From: Bacillus paralicheniformis
Lineage (GTDB): Bacteria > Bacillota > Bacilli > Bacillales > Bacillaceae
Direction: 5' to 3'
DNA length: 64,000 nucleotides
Assembly: GCF_001042485.2 (NCBI RefSeq)
Contig: NZ_LBMN02000035.1
Location: 62,001-126,000 of the forward strand
The notes under the pieces are model-generated. The model was not told where the DNA came from. It worked only from the letters and a program-made list of their open reading frames with translations, and did no database searches. Numbering within the stretch: position 1 is the stretch's first letter; each line of letters starts with the position of its first letter. Below, piece after piece: positions 36,811-45,137 of this stretch. Position numbers and translations under genes: made by a program.

Positions 36811-38193
36811 TTGAGGCTTTTTGACGCAATCTCTTTTGATGCCAAGCCTGCGGCGGATACCGCAACTGCAAAAACGAGCAGGACGCCTCTGGGCGGACTC
36901 TTTCAAAATGTGCTCCAAAAGGAAAACAGCTCACTTTCCCCTTTTCAAAAGGGAGAAGAACCTTCTCAGGACACGTCATTGGAAGGGCTTTTGCATGAAC
37001 TGAAGCAATGGCTTTTAAATAATGAAGGCGGCTCCTTCAATGAAGACTGGTTGAATTCCCTCCAGCATGTTGAAGAGCTGAATCCATCTCCGGATGAACT
37101 CGCATTGGCAGAACAGCTGTTACAGCAAATAAAAGAGCTGCTTGAAAATGCTGCTCTGCCTGGACAATCAGGCAAAACAGCTGATGCTATTGAAGCTTTG
37201 CCTGCTGACGAAAGCGGGACAGAAGAGCCGAAACTGCCTGACCTGCAAATTCTTGGTCAGATTCAGCAGCTGCTCGCTGTGATCGTAAATGAAAATCAAC
37301 CGGCACTCAAAACTTCACAAATCGCAGAAATATTGAAACAAGCGCCGGAATTTCTCGCCGCTCTTCAGACAAAGGCGGGAACAGAAGGGCTGATTGATGA
37401 ACTTAAACGCCAATTTTTCACAAAAGATCCGGGTGAGTCGCAGCTTTTGTCCATGTCAAACGCCGAGCTGAAAAGCTTGAAAAGTGTAATGGAGCAGATG
37501 ATGAACGCAAACGCTGAACCGGATCAAAAAGAGTGGAAAATGGCGGAAAGCGAACTAAAGGCAATGCTCATGAGCAAAAAAACCGATGTCTCTCTTTCTG
37601 AGAAGCCGTTGTCCTTTGTTTTGAACGGAAGGGAAATTCAAACTGAAGGAAAGCAAGGCCAAAAGGAACAGCCGATTCAATCCTCTGTACTGGCCAATCA
37701 TCGGACAGGCGCAGTGCTGATCCAGGGTCTCCAAACTTCGGCGGCAGAGGAATCTTCCGCTCAGCCGAAAAGCTTTTCAGAACAAATTCTCAGCTCATGG
37801 AAACAGATGAAGTATACACCGTTCGGCAGATCGACAGGCAGTTTCACGATCCGCCTGAATCCTGAAAATCTTGGCTTTATCACGATCAAGCTCGTCAAAC
37901 AGCACGGGATGTTTTCGAGCAAAATCATCGCATCGACCCAGTCGGCTAAAGAGCTGCTCGAACACAATCTCGCGCATCTTAAACAGGCGCTGCCCAACAT
38001 GTCTGTACAAATTGACCGCTTCGGTGTACCGCTTCAAAACGGCGATCAGACCTTCGGACAGCTGGCGGACGAACAGAAAAACCAGCAGCAGCCGAAGCAA
38101 GATCAGCAAAAAGAGCAGGAAAATGAGGGTTTTCAGGAGTTTTTGGATGATCTTATCGAGACTCGATCACAGGACAGCGAGGAGGAGATCTAA
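36811..38193 (+). CDS. fliK: Flagellar hook-length control protein FliK
   Basis: FliK measures hook length and switches export from hook to filament substrates by contacting FlhB. The 460-residue protein (from TTG 36811) has a variable Gln/Glu-rich N-terminal and middle part. The conserved C-terminal Flg_hook domain (about 325-400) has FTIRLNPENLGFITIKLV, the core motif LxPxxLG and a helix LLEHNLAHLKQAL. A Gln/Lys-rich tail follows. The TTG start follows AAGGGGGGG; an in-frame ATG at 36781 lies within ylxF without a ribosome binding site. flgD overlaps at TAATG. Confidence 0.93.
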   Translation: MRLFDAISFDAKPAADTATAKTSRTPLGGLFQNVLQKENSSLSPFQKGEEPSQDTSLEGLLHELKQWLLNNEGGSFNEDWLNSLQHVEELNPSPDELALAEQLLQQIKELLENAALPGQSGKTADAIEALPADESGTEEPKLPDLQILGQIQQLLAVIVNENQPALKTSQIAEILKQAPEFLAALQTKAGTEGLIDELKRQFFTKDPGESQLLSMSNAELKSLKSVMEQMMNANAEPDQKEWKMAESELKAMLMSKKTDVSLSEKPLSFVLNGREIQTEGKQGQKEQPIQSSVLANHRTGAVLIQGLQTSAAEESSAQPKSFSEQILSSWKQMKYTPFGRSTGSFTIRLNPENLGFITIKLVKQHGMFSSKIIASTQSAKELLEHNLAHLKQALPNMSVQIDRFGVPLQNGDQTFGQLADEQKNQQQPKQDQQKEQENEGFQEFLDDLIETRSQDSEEEI

Positions 38194-38660
38194 TGTCTGA
38201 CACTTCAATTGATACAAGAACTGTTTTAGGAACAACAAACACGAAATCGACGACACCCGATTTTTTATCCGAGGCAAAAAAAGCCGAGAAAGCAGGGAGC
38301 GGCTCCAACCTTGGCAAGGATGAATTTTTGAAACTGCTCATGAAACAACTGCAGTACCAAGACCCCTTAAACCCGATGGAAGACCGTGAATTCATTGCGC
38401 AAATGGCGACCTTTTCAAGCCTTGAGCAACTAACGAATCTAAACTCAACGATGTCGACGTTCGTTGGACTTCAGGACCCGATGACGATGTATGTCAGCTG
38501 GATCGGAAAAGAAGTCACCTATGAAGGTGAAGACAGCGAAGAAAAAACAGCGCTCGTCAAATCAGTTAAAAGCTCAGACGGACAGTATCTGCTTGTCCTT
38601 GACGATGGAACCGAAGTCAATCCGTGGAATGTGACGGCGGTCAGTCATTCTGACAAATAA
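38193..38660 (+). CDS. flgD: Flagellar hook cap/scaffold protein FlgD
   Basis: FlgD caps the growing hook and is needed to polymerise FlgE. The 155-residue protein has the diagnostic GKDEFLKLLMKQLQYQDPLN and an MATFSSLEQLTNLN segment. A short C-terminal beta domain follows. As in other Bacillus the protein is much shorter than the E. coli form because the C-terminal domain is reduced. The ATG overlaps the fliK stop (TAATG), with GGAGGAG just upstream inside fliK. Confidence 0.96.
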   Translation: MSDTSIDTRTVLGTTNTKSTTPDFLSEAKKAEKAGSGSNLGKDEFLKLLMKQLQYQDPLNPMEDREFIAQMATFSSLEQLTNLNSTMSTFVGLQDPMTMYVSWIGKEVTYEGEDSEEKTALVKSVKSSDGQYLLVLDDGTEVNPWNVTAVSHSDK

Positions 38661-38687
38661 AAACAGATAATTCAGGGAGGAATAATT

Positions 38688-39488
38688 ATGTTACGTTCAC
38701 TATACTCAGGAATCAGCGGCATGAAAAACTTTCAGACAAAGCTTGATGTCGTGGCAAACAACATTTCGAATGTCAATACGGCAGGCTATAAGAAAAGCCG
38801 GATTACGTTTAAAGATATTGTCAGCCAGCAGCTTTCCGGTGCGACGTCGTCTACTGCAAACCGCGGCTCTGTCAACGGCCAGCAGGTCGGGCTCGGTGCG
38901 ACGACCGGATCGATCGATATCATTCACACAAACGCAGCGCCTTCAACAACAGGCCGCCAGCTAGACATGACTATTACAGGAGACGGCTATTTCCGTGTCG
39001 GATTGGGAGACGGAGATTATGAAGTGTACTTTACAAGATCCGGGAACTTCTACCGCTCTGATGAAGGTGATCTCGTCACTGCTGACGGGCTGTTCGTCTT
39101 AACGCCTGATAACGGGAGAATCAATATTCCGCAAGACGCGCAAAGCTTCAGCATCGGACCTGACGGAACGGTGACTTATGTCGACAAAAACAACGAGAGC
39201 CAGCCCGCCGGCCAAATCTCGCTTGCGACATTCAACAATACATCCGGTTTAACAAAAACGGGGGACAACCTTTACCGCGAAACATTGAGTTCTGGAGCTC
39301 CGCAAGTCGTTGTGCCTGGAGAAGGCGGCTCAGGAAAGATTCAAACGAGTGCGCTTGAAATGTCGAACGTCGACCTTTCAGAAGAGTTTTCCGAAATGAT
39401 TATCGCGCAGCGCGGTTTCCAGTCCAATGCGAAAATCATTACAACCTCTGATGAAATTCTTCAGGAACTCGTCAATCTGAAGCGATAG
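38688..39488 (+). CDS. flgE: Flagellar hook protein FlgE
   Basis: FlgE polymerises into the hook, the universal joint of the flagellum. The 266-residue protein has the N-terminal rod/hook motif MLRSLYSGISGMKNFQTKLD with NNISNVNTAGYKKSR. The C-terminal heptad region has SNVDLSEEFSEMIIAQRGFQ and SDEILQELVNLKR. The middle domain is short, so it resembles FlgG in size; in B. subtilis this gene was once called flgG and is now regarded as the hook gene flgE. CAGGGAGGA precedes the ATG. swrD follows, separated by a hairpin. Confidence 0.94.
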   Translation: MLRSLYSGISGMKNFQTKLDVVANNISNVNTAGYKKSRITFKDIVSQQLSGATSSTANRGSVNGQQVGLGATTGSIDIIHTNAAPSTTGRQLDMTITGDGYFRVGLGDGDYEVYFTRSGNFYRSDEGDLVTADGLFVLTPDNGRINIPQDAQSFSIGPDGTVTYVDKNNESQPAGQISLATFNNTSGLTKTGDNLYRETLSSGAPQVVVPGEGGSGKIQTSALEMSNVDLSEEFSEMIIAQRGFQSNAKIITTSDEILQELVNLKR

Positions 39489-39494
39489 GAGGGA

Positions 39495-39522
39495 AGGAGG
39501 CGCCCTCGTAAAGGCGCCTCTT
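39495..39522 (+). promoter_or_regulatory. Hairpin covering a Shine-Dalgarno upstream of swrD
   Basis: AGGAGGCGCC (39495-39504) pairs with GGCGCCTCTT (39513-39522); eight central pairs are perfect. The loop is CTCGTAAA. The stem includes one of two Shine-Dalgarno runs; the other, AGGAGGG at 39487-39493, lies just upstream. The swrD ATG is 10 bases (39521 onward) after the core stem and has no Shine-Dalgarno of its own. Translation of swrD probably depends on this structure. Confidence 0.7.
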
Positions 39523-39530
39523 GATAACAC

Positions 39531-39746
39531 ATGATCAAAGTTACGCGATTAAACGGACAGCCTTTTATTCTGAACGCGCTATTCATTGAGCAAATTGAAT
39601 GTTTTCCGGATACGACAATTACGCTGTCAAACGGAAAAAAGTTTGTTGTCAAAGAAGATGAAGATACAGTTGTGGATACAATCGTGTCATTCTATCAAAA
39701 AATCCAAATACTTTCTTGTGACCAAAGAATTGAGGAATCTGAATGA
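39531..39746 (+). CDS. swrD: Swarming motility protein SwrD (FlbD family)
   Basis: SwrD is needed for high motor torque and swarming in B. subtilis. The 71-residue FlbD-family protein begins [20 protein letters not shown] and has [20 protein letters not shown]. The ATG at 39531 is the only usable start, because an in-frame TAA lies at 39525-39527. No Shine-Dalgarno stands in the ten bases before it; instead a stable hairpin does. fliL overlaps its end by four bases (ATGA). The molecular action of SwrD is not known. Confidence 0.94.
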   Translation: MIKVTRLNGQPFILNALFIEQIECFPDTTITLSNGKKFVVKEDEDTVVDTIVSFYQKIQILSCDQRIEESE

Positions 39747-40174
39747 ATAAAAAACTTCTAGGAATTATGCTGACGATTATTCTGGCAATTGCTGTGTTAG
39801 GAACCGCTGCGTTCTTTGTCATTAAGGGAAGCGCAAGTGAAAAAGATCAAACGAAAGAACCTTCGATCGATGAAGTGGTCGAATCATCAGTTGAAGTCGC
39901 CGAAATCACGACAAACTTGAAATCGGACAATGTGGTCCGTTTGTCAATCAAGCTTGAAACCGATTCGAAAGAAGCGAAAGAAGAGCTTGAAAAGCGGGAT
40001 TTCCAAATTAAAGATTCAGTCATCTCCCTTTTGGCAAACACGAACGCAGATGATCTTGAAGGACAAAAAGGAAAAGAAAAATTTAAAGAGCAGCTGAAAG
40101 AAAAGCTGAACACGAACTACATGAAAGAGGGAAAAGTGAAAACTGTATACATTACCTCCTTTAATCTGCAGTAG
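39743..40174 (+). CDS. fliL: Flagellar basal body-associated protein FliL
   Basis: FliL surrounds the stators in the membrane and supports torque and stator stability. The 143-residue protein has a single N-terminal membrane helix ([24 protein letters not shown], about 4-27). The extracytoplasmic stomatin-like domain follows, with a charged linker and [12 protein letters not shown]. The start overlaps the swrD stop (ATGA). fliM follows after 35 bases with its own ribosome binding site. Confidence 0.96.
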   Translation: MNKKLLGIMLTIILAIAVLGTAAFFVIKGSASEKDQTKEPSIDEVVESSVEVAEITTNLKSDNVVRLSIKLETDSKEAKEELEKRDFQIKDSVISLLANTNADDLEGQKGKEKFKEQLKEKLNTNYMKEGKVKTVYITSFNLQ

Positions 40175-40209
40175 GAACATAGATGACAGAACCATGGAGG
40201 TGAAAACAG

Positions 40210-41208
40210 ATGGCAGGAGAAGTACTCTCCCAAAATGAAATCGATGCACTGCTTTCAGCGATATCGACCGGTGAAATGGACGCCGACGAGCTGAAAAAAG
40301 AAGAGTCCGTTAAAAAAGTAAAAGTCTATGATTTTAAACGGGCGCTCCGCTTTTCAAAGGATCAGATCCGCAGCTTGACAAGGATTCATGATAACTTTGC
40401 AAGGCTGCTAACGACTTATTTCTCGGCTCAGCTGAGAACCTATATCCAGATCTCGGTCAGCTCGGTTGATCAGGTTCCTTATGAGGAATTCATCAGATCC
40501 ATTCCGAATATGACGATCCTCAATCTGTTTGAGGTTCGCCCTCTTGAAGGAAGAATCATGATGGAGATCAACCCGACCATCGCCTATACGATGATGGACC
40601 GGGTGATGGGCGGGATCGGTTCGAGCCACAACAAAATTGACAGCATGACGGAAATTGAGACGAAAATCATGTCCAATTTATTTGAAAGCTGCCTCTCGAA
40701 TTATAAAGATGCGTGGGAATCCATCACGGAAATCGAGCCGGAAATGTCCGATTTTGAAGTGAATCCGCAGTTTGTGCAAATGGTATCGCCGAATGAGACG
40801 GTCGTTGTCATTTCGCTGAACACGCAAATAGGAGACATCAGCGGGGTTATCAACCTGTGCATCCCGCACGTCGTCCTGGAACCGATCATTCCTAAGCTTT
40901 CCGTTCACTACTGGATGCAATCAGACAGAATTGAACCAAAACCGGAGGAAACAAAGTCGATAGAAAAGCGGATTATGACGGCGCGAATTCCAATTGTCGC
41001 AGAACTCGGATCATCGGAATTAACCATTGAAGAGTTTTTAAATTTAGAAATTGGAGATTGTATCACTTTGGACAAATCAGTAGCAGAACCTCTTACTGTT
41101 TTGGTCGGAGATAAACCGAAATTTCTAGCACAAGCCGGCCGAATGAATCGAAAGACTGCGATTCAAATTCTAGATCACGACATAAGAGGTGAAGAATATG
41201 GAGAATAA
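40210..41208 (+). CDS. fliM: Flagellar motor switch protein FliM
   Basis: FliM is the C-ring protein that binds phosphorylated CheY through its N-terminus and changes rotation. The 332-residue protein starts with the CheY-binding segment LSQNEIDALLSAI (about 6-18). The middle CheC-like domain has the GGIGSSHNK region, and the C-terminal SpoA domain has EEFLNLEIGDCITLDKS. The ATG follows TGGAGGTG. The same N-terminal motif occurs in FliY next door. The last 11 bases overlap fliY. Confidence 0.98.
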   Translation: MAGEVLSQNEIDALLSAISTGEMDADELKKEESVKKVKVYDFKRALRFSKDQIRSLTRIHDNFARLLTTYFSAQLRTYIQISVSSVDQVPYEEFIRSIPNMTILNLFEVRPLEGRIMMEINPTIAYTMMDRVMGGIGSSHNKIDSMTEIETKIMSNLFESCLSNYKDAWESITEIEPEMSDFEVNPQFVQMVSPNETVVVISLNTQIGDISGVINLCIPHVVLEPIIPKLSVHYWMQSDRIEPKPEETKSIEKRIMTARIPIVAELGSSELTIEEFLNLEIGDCITLDKSVAEPLTVLVGDKPKFLAQAGRMNRKTAIQILDHDIRGEEYGE

Positions 41209-42334
41209 CAATAGGTTATCACAGGATGAAATTGATGCGCTGCTTAAAGGCGGCGATGATACGGCTCAAGAGCAGCCGGAATCAGGGTTGTCCCTGATGG
41301 AACAGGATACGATCGGGGAAATCGGAAACATTTCCTTTGGGAGCTCTGCAACAGCTTTGTCCACTTTATTGAATCAAAAAGTCGAAATTACAACACCGAC
41401 TGTTTCGGTGATTGAAAAAAGCCATTTAAATGATGAGTTCCCGCACCCGTATGTTTCAATCGGTGTGAGCTATACGGAAGGTTTTTCAGGAAACAATCTT
41501 CTCGTCATCAAGCAGGAAGATGCCGCGATCATCGCTGATTTGATGATGGGTGGAGACGGGACGAACGCAGATCCGTCGCTTGGCGAAATTCATCTAAGCG
41601 CCGTTCAGGAAGCGATGAACCAAATGATGGGTTCCGCAGCGACGTCGATGTCCACCGTCTTCAGCAAGAAGATTGATATTTCTCCGCCGGAAGTTGACCT
41701 CCTTGATGTGAATGAAGGGGAAGGAACAGAGCAAATTCCGAAAGAGGACCCGCTCGTCAAAGTATCTTTCAGACTGAAAGTCGGAGAACTGATCGATTCG
41801 CATATTATGCAGCTTTATCCGCTGACCTTTGCAAAAGACCTGATCGATGAATTAACGAATCAGGACGGCGGAGAAGAGCCTGTGCAGACTGAAGAGGTAA
41901 AGCAGCCGCCCGTACAGGAAAACCCGGCGCCTAGTCCGAGTCCGGCACCTGCTCAGACACAAAGACAGGAGCCTGCGCCTAAACGGCAAGGGACGGCAAA
42001 AGTTTCAGAGCCTGTGCAGGTGGCACCGGCAGAGTTTCAATCCTTTGCCCCTCAGACTGACGCGCAGCCGCACCTTCAAAACCTTGACATGCTCATGGAT
42101 ATTCCTTTGTCCGTCACAGTCGAGCTGGGGAGGACAAACCGCAGCGTCAAAGAGGTGCTTGAACTGTCAACCGGCAGTATCATTGAGCTTGACAAACTCG
42201 CAGGCGAGCCTGTCGACATCCTGGTCAACCAGCGCGTCGTTGCCAAAGGCGAAGTCGTCGTCATCGATGAAAACTTTGGCGTCAGGGTGACAGACATTTT
42301 AAGTCAGGCGGAACGAATCAGCAAATTACGATAA
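41198..42334 (+). CDS. fliY: Flagellar motor switch phosphatase FliY
   Basis: FliY replaces FliN in Bacillus and also dephosphorylates CheY-P at the switch. The 378-residue protein has an N-terminal CheY-binding motif (LSQDEIDALLKGG). Two CheC-type phosphatase active sites follow (GEIGNISFGSSATAL and VQEAMNQMMGSAATS). A Pro/Gln-rich linker (about 225-280) leads to a C-terminal FliN-like SpoA domain (DIPLSVTVELGRT, ILELDKLAGEPVDI-type). The ATG at 41198 follows AGAGGTGA inside fliM. Confidence 0.97.
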   Translation: MENNNRLSQDEIDALLKGGDDTAQEQPESGLSLMEQDTIGEIGNISFGSSATALSTLLNQKVEITTPTVSVIEKSHLNDEFPHPYVSIGVSYTEGFSGNNLLVIKQEDAAIIADLMMGGDGTNADPSLGEIHLSAVQEAMNQMMGSAATSMSTVFSKKIDISPPEVDLLDVNEGEGTEQIPKEDPLVKVSFRLKVGELIDSHIMQLYPLTFAKDLIDELTNQDGGEEPVQTEEVKQPPVQENPAPSPSPAPAQTQRQEPAPKRQGTAKVSEPVQVAPAEFQSFAPQTDAQPHLQNLDMLMDIPLSVTVELGRTNRSVKEVLELSTGSIIELDKLAGEPVDILVNQRVVAKGEVVVIDENFGVRVTDILSQAERISKLR

Positions 42335-42360
42335 TAACAGATTGATTGGAGAGATTAATA

Positions 42361-42723
42361 ATGGCTTACAAGATTTTAGTAGTTGATGATGCAGCATTTA
42401 TGAGAATGATGATTAAAGACATTTTAGTGAAAAACGGCTTTGAAGTCGTCGCAGAAGCGCAAGACGGAGCGCAGGCTGTTGAAAAATATAAAGAGCATTC
42501 ACCTGATCTTGTCACAATGGATATCACGATGCCGGAAAAAGACGGAATCACGGCTCTTAAAGAAATCAAGGAAATCGATCCGCAGGCAAAAATCATCATG
42601 TGTTCGGCAATGGGCCAGCAATCGATGGTTATCGACGCTATTCAGGCGGGAGCGAAAGACTTTATCGTCAAACCGTTCCAGGCTGACCGCGTCATGGAAG
42701 CGATCAATAAAACGCTAAGCTAA
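42361..42723 (+). CDS. cheY: Chemotaxis response regulator CheY
   Basis: CheY-P binds FliM/FliY; in Bacillus it promotes counterclockwise rotation and smooth swimming. The 120-residue receiver domain has the acidic pair Asp9-Asp10, phospho-acceptor Asp54 (VTMDITMP), the conserved Ser/Thr in MCSAMGQ and Lys in FIVKPF. The ATG at 42361 follows TTGGAGAG. Its kinase CheA and phosphatases FliY and CheC are encoded nearby. Not to be confused with CheB, whose N-terminal receiver is similar. Confidence 0.98.
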   Translation: MAYKILVVDDAAFMRMMIKDILVKNGFEVVAEAQDGAQAVEKYKEHSPDLVTMDITMPEKDGITALKEIKEIDPQAKIIMCSAMGQQSMVIDAIQAGAKDFIVKPFQADRVMEAINKTLS

Positions 42724-42735
42724 AGGGTGTACAAC

Positions 42736-43410
42736 TTGTTTAAGAAACCTCTTATTTTCATAGCCGGCCTTTGTCTATTTGCCTTTCTCGTGCTGCCGTA
42801 CGCTCCGGCTCTCGCAGAGGAATCGGGGGATCAGACCGTTGACCATCTGTTTGAGCAAAAAGGTGCGGGCAAAGAGAAAGAAAAAGCAAAAGACAAAGAC
42901 AAAACCGAGGAAAAAAGTTCTCTTAAGGAAGAGGCGGAGGCCGAACCCCCGTCTCCTTCCGTTTCCATATTTGATTTTGTGAAAATGATCGGCGCGTTAC
43001 TGTTCGTCATTTTTCTGATCTACGCTTTGGTCAAATTCATGAATAAACGCAACCGCCTGTTAAAACCCTTCCAGTATGTCGAAAACATCGGCGGAACTTC
43101 GCTCGGGCAAAACAAGTCCGTACAGCTGATTAAAGTAGGGAACAGGGTGCTGGTCGTCGGTGTCGGCGATAATATCCAGCTGCTGAAAGAGATCGATGAT
43201 GAAAGGGAATATAAAGAAATTCTCACGCAGCATGAAGCTGCGATGAACAGCAAGATTGAATGGCAGAAATGGATGGATCAAGTCAAAGTTCCAGGCGTGC
43301 AAAAGCAAAGCGGCACGGCATCTTTTTCCGAGTCGTTAAAAGCACAGCTCGCGGAACTGAAACAAAATCGCGCAGAAGGCAGAAAGAAAGGCCAAAATCA
43401 ACATGAATGA
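42736..43410 (+). CDS. fliO: Flagellar export gate assembly protein FliO (FliZ)
   Basis: FliO helps assemble the FliP ring of the type III export gate. The 224-residue protein has an N-terminal signal-like helix (PLIFIAGLCLFAFLVLPYAPALA). A Lys/Glu/Asp-rich linker follows (about 35-75), then a membrane helix (MIGALLFVIFLIYALVKFM, about 83-101). The cytoplasmic FliO domain comes last, with VENIGGTSLGQNKSVQLIKVG. TTG 42736 is spaced best from AAAGGG; GTG 42727 (three more residues) is an alternative. In B. subtilis the gene is called fliZ or fliO. fliP overlaps its end by eight bases. Confidence 0.92.
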   Translation: MFKKPLIFIAGLCLFAFLVLPYAPALAEESGDQTVDHLFEQKGAGKEKEKAKDKDKTEEKSSLKEEAEAEPPSPSVSIFDFVKMIGALLFVIFLIYALVKFMNKRNRLLKPFQYVENIGGTSLGQNKSVQLIKVGNRVLVVGVGDNIQLLKEIDDEREYKEILTQHEAAMNSKIEWQKWMDQVKVPGVQKQSGTASFSESLKAQLAELKQNRAEGRKKGQNQHE

Positions 43411-44068
43411 GTTTATGGATTTATTTAATTCAAGCGATGCGGCAAACGTCAGCGCCAGCGTCCGGCTCTTGCTGCTTTTGACAGTATTTTCGATCGCTCC
43501 GGGGATCTTGATCCTGATGACGTGTTTCACAAGGGTTGTCATCGTATTGTCCTTTGTCCGGACATCGCTGGCAACACAGTCAATGCCCCCAAACCAGGTG
43601 CTGATCGGACTTGCACTGTTTCTGACATTTTTCATTATGGGGCCGACTTTTTCCGAGATTAATAAAGAAGCGCTGACGCCATTAATGAACAATAAAATCA
43701 CCTTGGATGAAGCTTACACAAAAGCGGAAACCCCGATCAAAACCTTTATGAGCAAGCATACAAGACAGAAGGATCTGGCTTTATTTATGAATTACGCAAA
43801 GATGGAGACGCCTGAATCCATTAAAGATATTCCGCTTTCAACGATGGTTCCCGCGTTTGTCATCTCGGAATTGAAAACCGCGTTTCAAATGGGATTTATG
43901 ATATTTATACCGTTTCTGATTATCGATATGGTTGTGGCAAGTGTTTTGATGTCGATGGGGATGATGATGCTTCCGCCGGTCATGATTTCACTGCCGTTTA
44001 AGATTTTGCTGTTTGTGCTTGTAGATGGCTGGTATTTAATCGTTAAATCTTTGCTGCAAAGCTTTTAG
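43403..44068 (+). CDS. fliP: Flagellar export gate protein FliP
   Basis: FliP forms the core ring (FliP5-FliQ4-FliR1) of the flagellar type III export gate. The 221-residue membrane protein has four hydrophobic segments: near 22-45, 65-80 and 165-190, and at the C-terminus. The signature TCFTRVVIVLSFVRTSLATQ and MPPNQVLIGLALFLTFFIM is present. The second signature is FIPFLIIDMVVASVLMSMGMMMLPP. An N-terminal cleaved signal, as in enterobacteria, is not seen. The start overlaps fliO. Confidence 0.98.
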   Translation: MNEFMDLFNSSDAANVSASVRLLLLLTVFSIAPGILILMTCFTRVVIVLSFVRTSLATQSMPPNQVLIGLALFLTFFIMGPTFSEINKEALTPLMNNKITLDEAYTKAETPIKTFMSKHTRQKDLALFMNYAKMETPESIKDIPLSTMVPAFVISELKTAFQMGFMIFIPFLIIDMVVASVLMSMGMMMLPPVMISLPFKILLFVLVDGWYLIVKSLLQSF

Positions 44069-44083
44069 AGTAGGTGCTAATAC

Positions 44084-44353
44084 ATGAATTCAGAATTTGT
44101 TATATCGATGGCTGAAAGGGCTGTATACGTTACATTGCTTATCAGCGGGCCGCTTTTGGCGCTCGCTCTTCTCGTCGGGCTGATCGTCAGCGTTTTTCAG
44201 GCAACCACCCAAATACAGGAACAGACTCTTGCATTCATTCCGAAAATCGTCGCCGTTTTGGTCGGGCTCGTCATTTTCGGCCCGTGGATGCTGTCGACGA
44301 TTTTATCATTCGCGACTGAGCTGTTCTCTAATTTAAACCGTTTTGCAGGGTAG
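44084..44353 (+). CDS. fliQ: Flagellar export gate protein FliQ
   Basis: FliQ is a small gate subunit with two membrane helices. The 89-residue protein has ISGPLLALALLVGLIVSVFQATTQIQEQTLAFIPKI, whose ATTQIQEQTL turn is the family hallmark, and a second helix VAVLVGLVIFGPWML. GTAGGTG precedes the ATG. fliR begins seven bases after its stop. Confidence 0.97.
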   Translation: MNSEFVISMAERAVYVTLLISGPLLALALLVGLIVSVFQATTQIQEQTLAFIPKIVAVLVGLVIFGPWMLSTILSFATELFSNLNRFAG

Positions 44354-44360
44354 TTTTAAC

Positions 44361-45137
44361 ATGTCAATAATTGAATCATTTCCAGCCTTTTTACTTGTAT
44401 TTGTCAGAATCACAGCATTCTATGTAACGGTGCCTCTATTTTCTTATCGGTCAATTCCTGCCGTTCATAAAATAGGTTTTGCATTTTTTCTTGCGCTCGT
44501 CAGTTTTCAGGCGATTGAAAAGCCTCCTCAGCTTGATGTTGACGGAGTTTACATGATGTTGGCCATGAAGGAAGCGCTGATCGGGCTTCTGCTTGGGCTG
44601 ATCGCCTACATGATGATCTCGGCCGTTCAAATCGCCGGATCATTCATCGATTTTCAAATGGGATTTGCGGTGGCGAATGTGATCGATCCCCAGACAGGAG
44701 CGCAAAGCCCGCTTGTCGGCCAGTTTTTATATACGTTGGCGCTGCTCCTCATGCTGAGCCTGAATGCGCATCATCTCCTGCTTGACGGGATTTATTACAG
44801 CTATCAATACATCCCGGTCGATAAGATGGCGCTGTCGTTTGGAAGCGAAGGATTTGCCGAGTTTATTGCAAAGAGCTTCAACACGATGTTTATAACAGCA
44901 TTTCAATTGTCTGCGCCTGTTGTGGCTTGTTTGTTTTTAGTCGATCTGGCATTGGGGATTGTGGCGAGAACGGTGCCGCAGCTCAACGTGTTTGTCGTCG
45001 GGCTTCCTTTGAAAATCGCAATCACCTTTATCATGCTCATCATCTGCATGGCCGTTATGTTCAGCATGATGCAGCACGTCTTCGAATTTGCCATTCGGAC
45101 AATGAGAGATCTATTAACTTTGCTTGGGGTGGCATGA
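44361..45137 (+). CDS. fliR: Flagellar export gate protein FliR
   Basis: FliR is the single-copy gate subunit that caps the FliP/FliQ assembly. The 258-residue protein is largely hydrophobic, with about six membrane helices. It has FVRITAFYVTVPLFSYRSIP at the N-terminus, GSFIDFQMGFAVANVIDP in the middle, and LGIVARTVPQLNVFVVGLPL near the C-terminus, all conserved. The ATG at 44361 follows AGGGT. Its stop TGA overlaps the flhB start region. Confidence 0.97.
   Translation: MSIIESFPAFLLVFVRITAFYVTVPLFSYRSIPAVHKIGFAFFLALVSFQAIEKPPQLDVDGVYMMLAMKEALIGLLLGLIAYMMISAVQIAGSFIDFQMGFAVANVIDPQTGAQSPLVGQFLYTLALLLMLSLNAHHLLLDGIYYSYQYIPVDKMALSFGSEGFAEFIAKSFNTMFITAFQLSAPVVACLFLVDLALGIVARTVPQLNVFVVGLPLKIAITFIMLIICMAVMFSMMQHVFEFAIRTMRDLLTLLGVA

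Noticed and set aside
44927-45136. Upstream extension of the flhB frame inside fliR
   Set aside because: It lies wholly in another frame of fliR; the conserved FlhB N-terminus starts at 45137.
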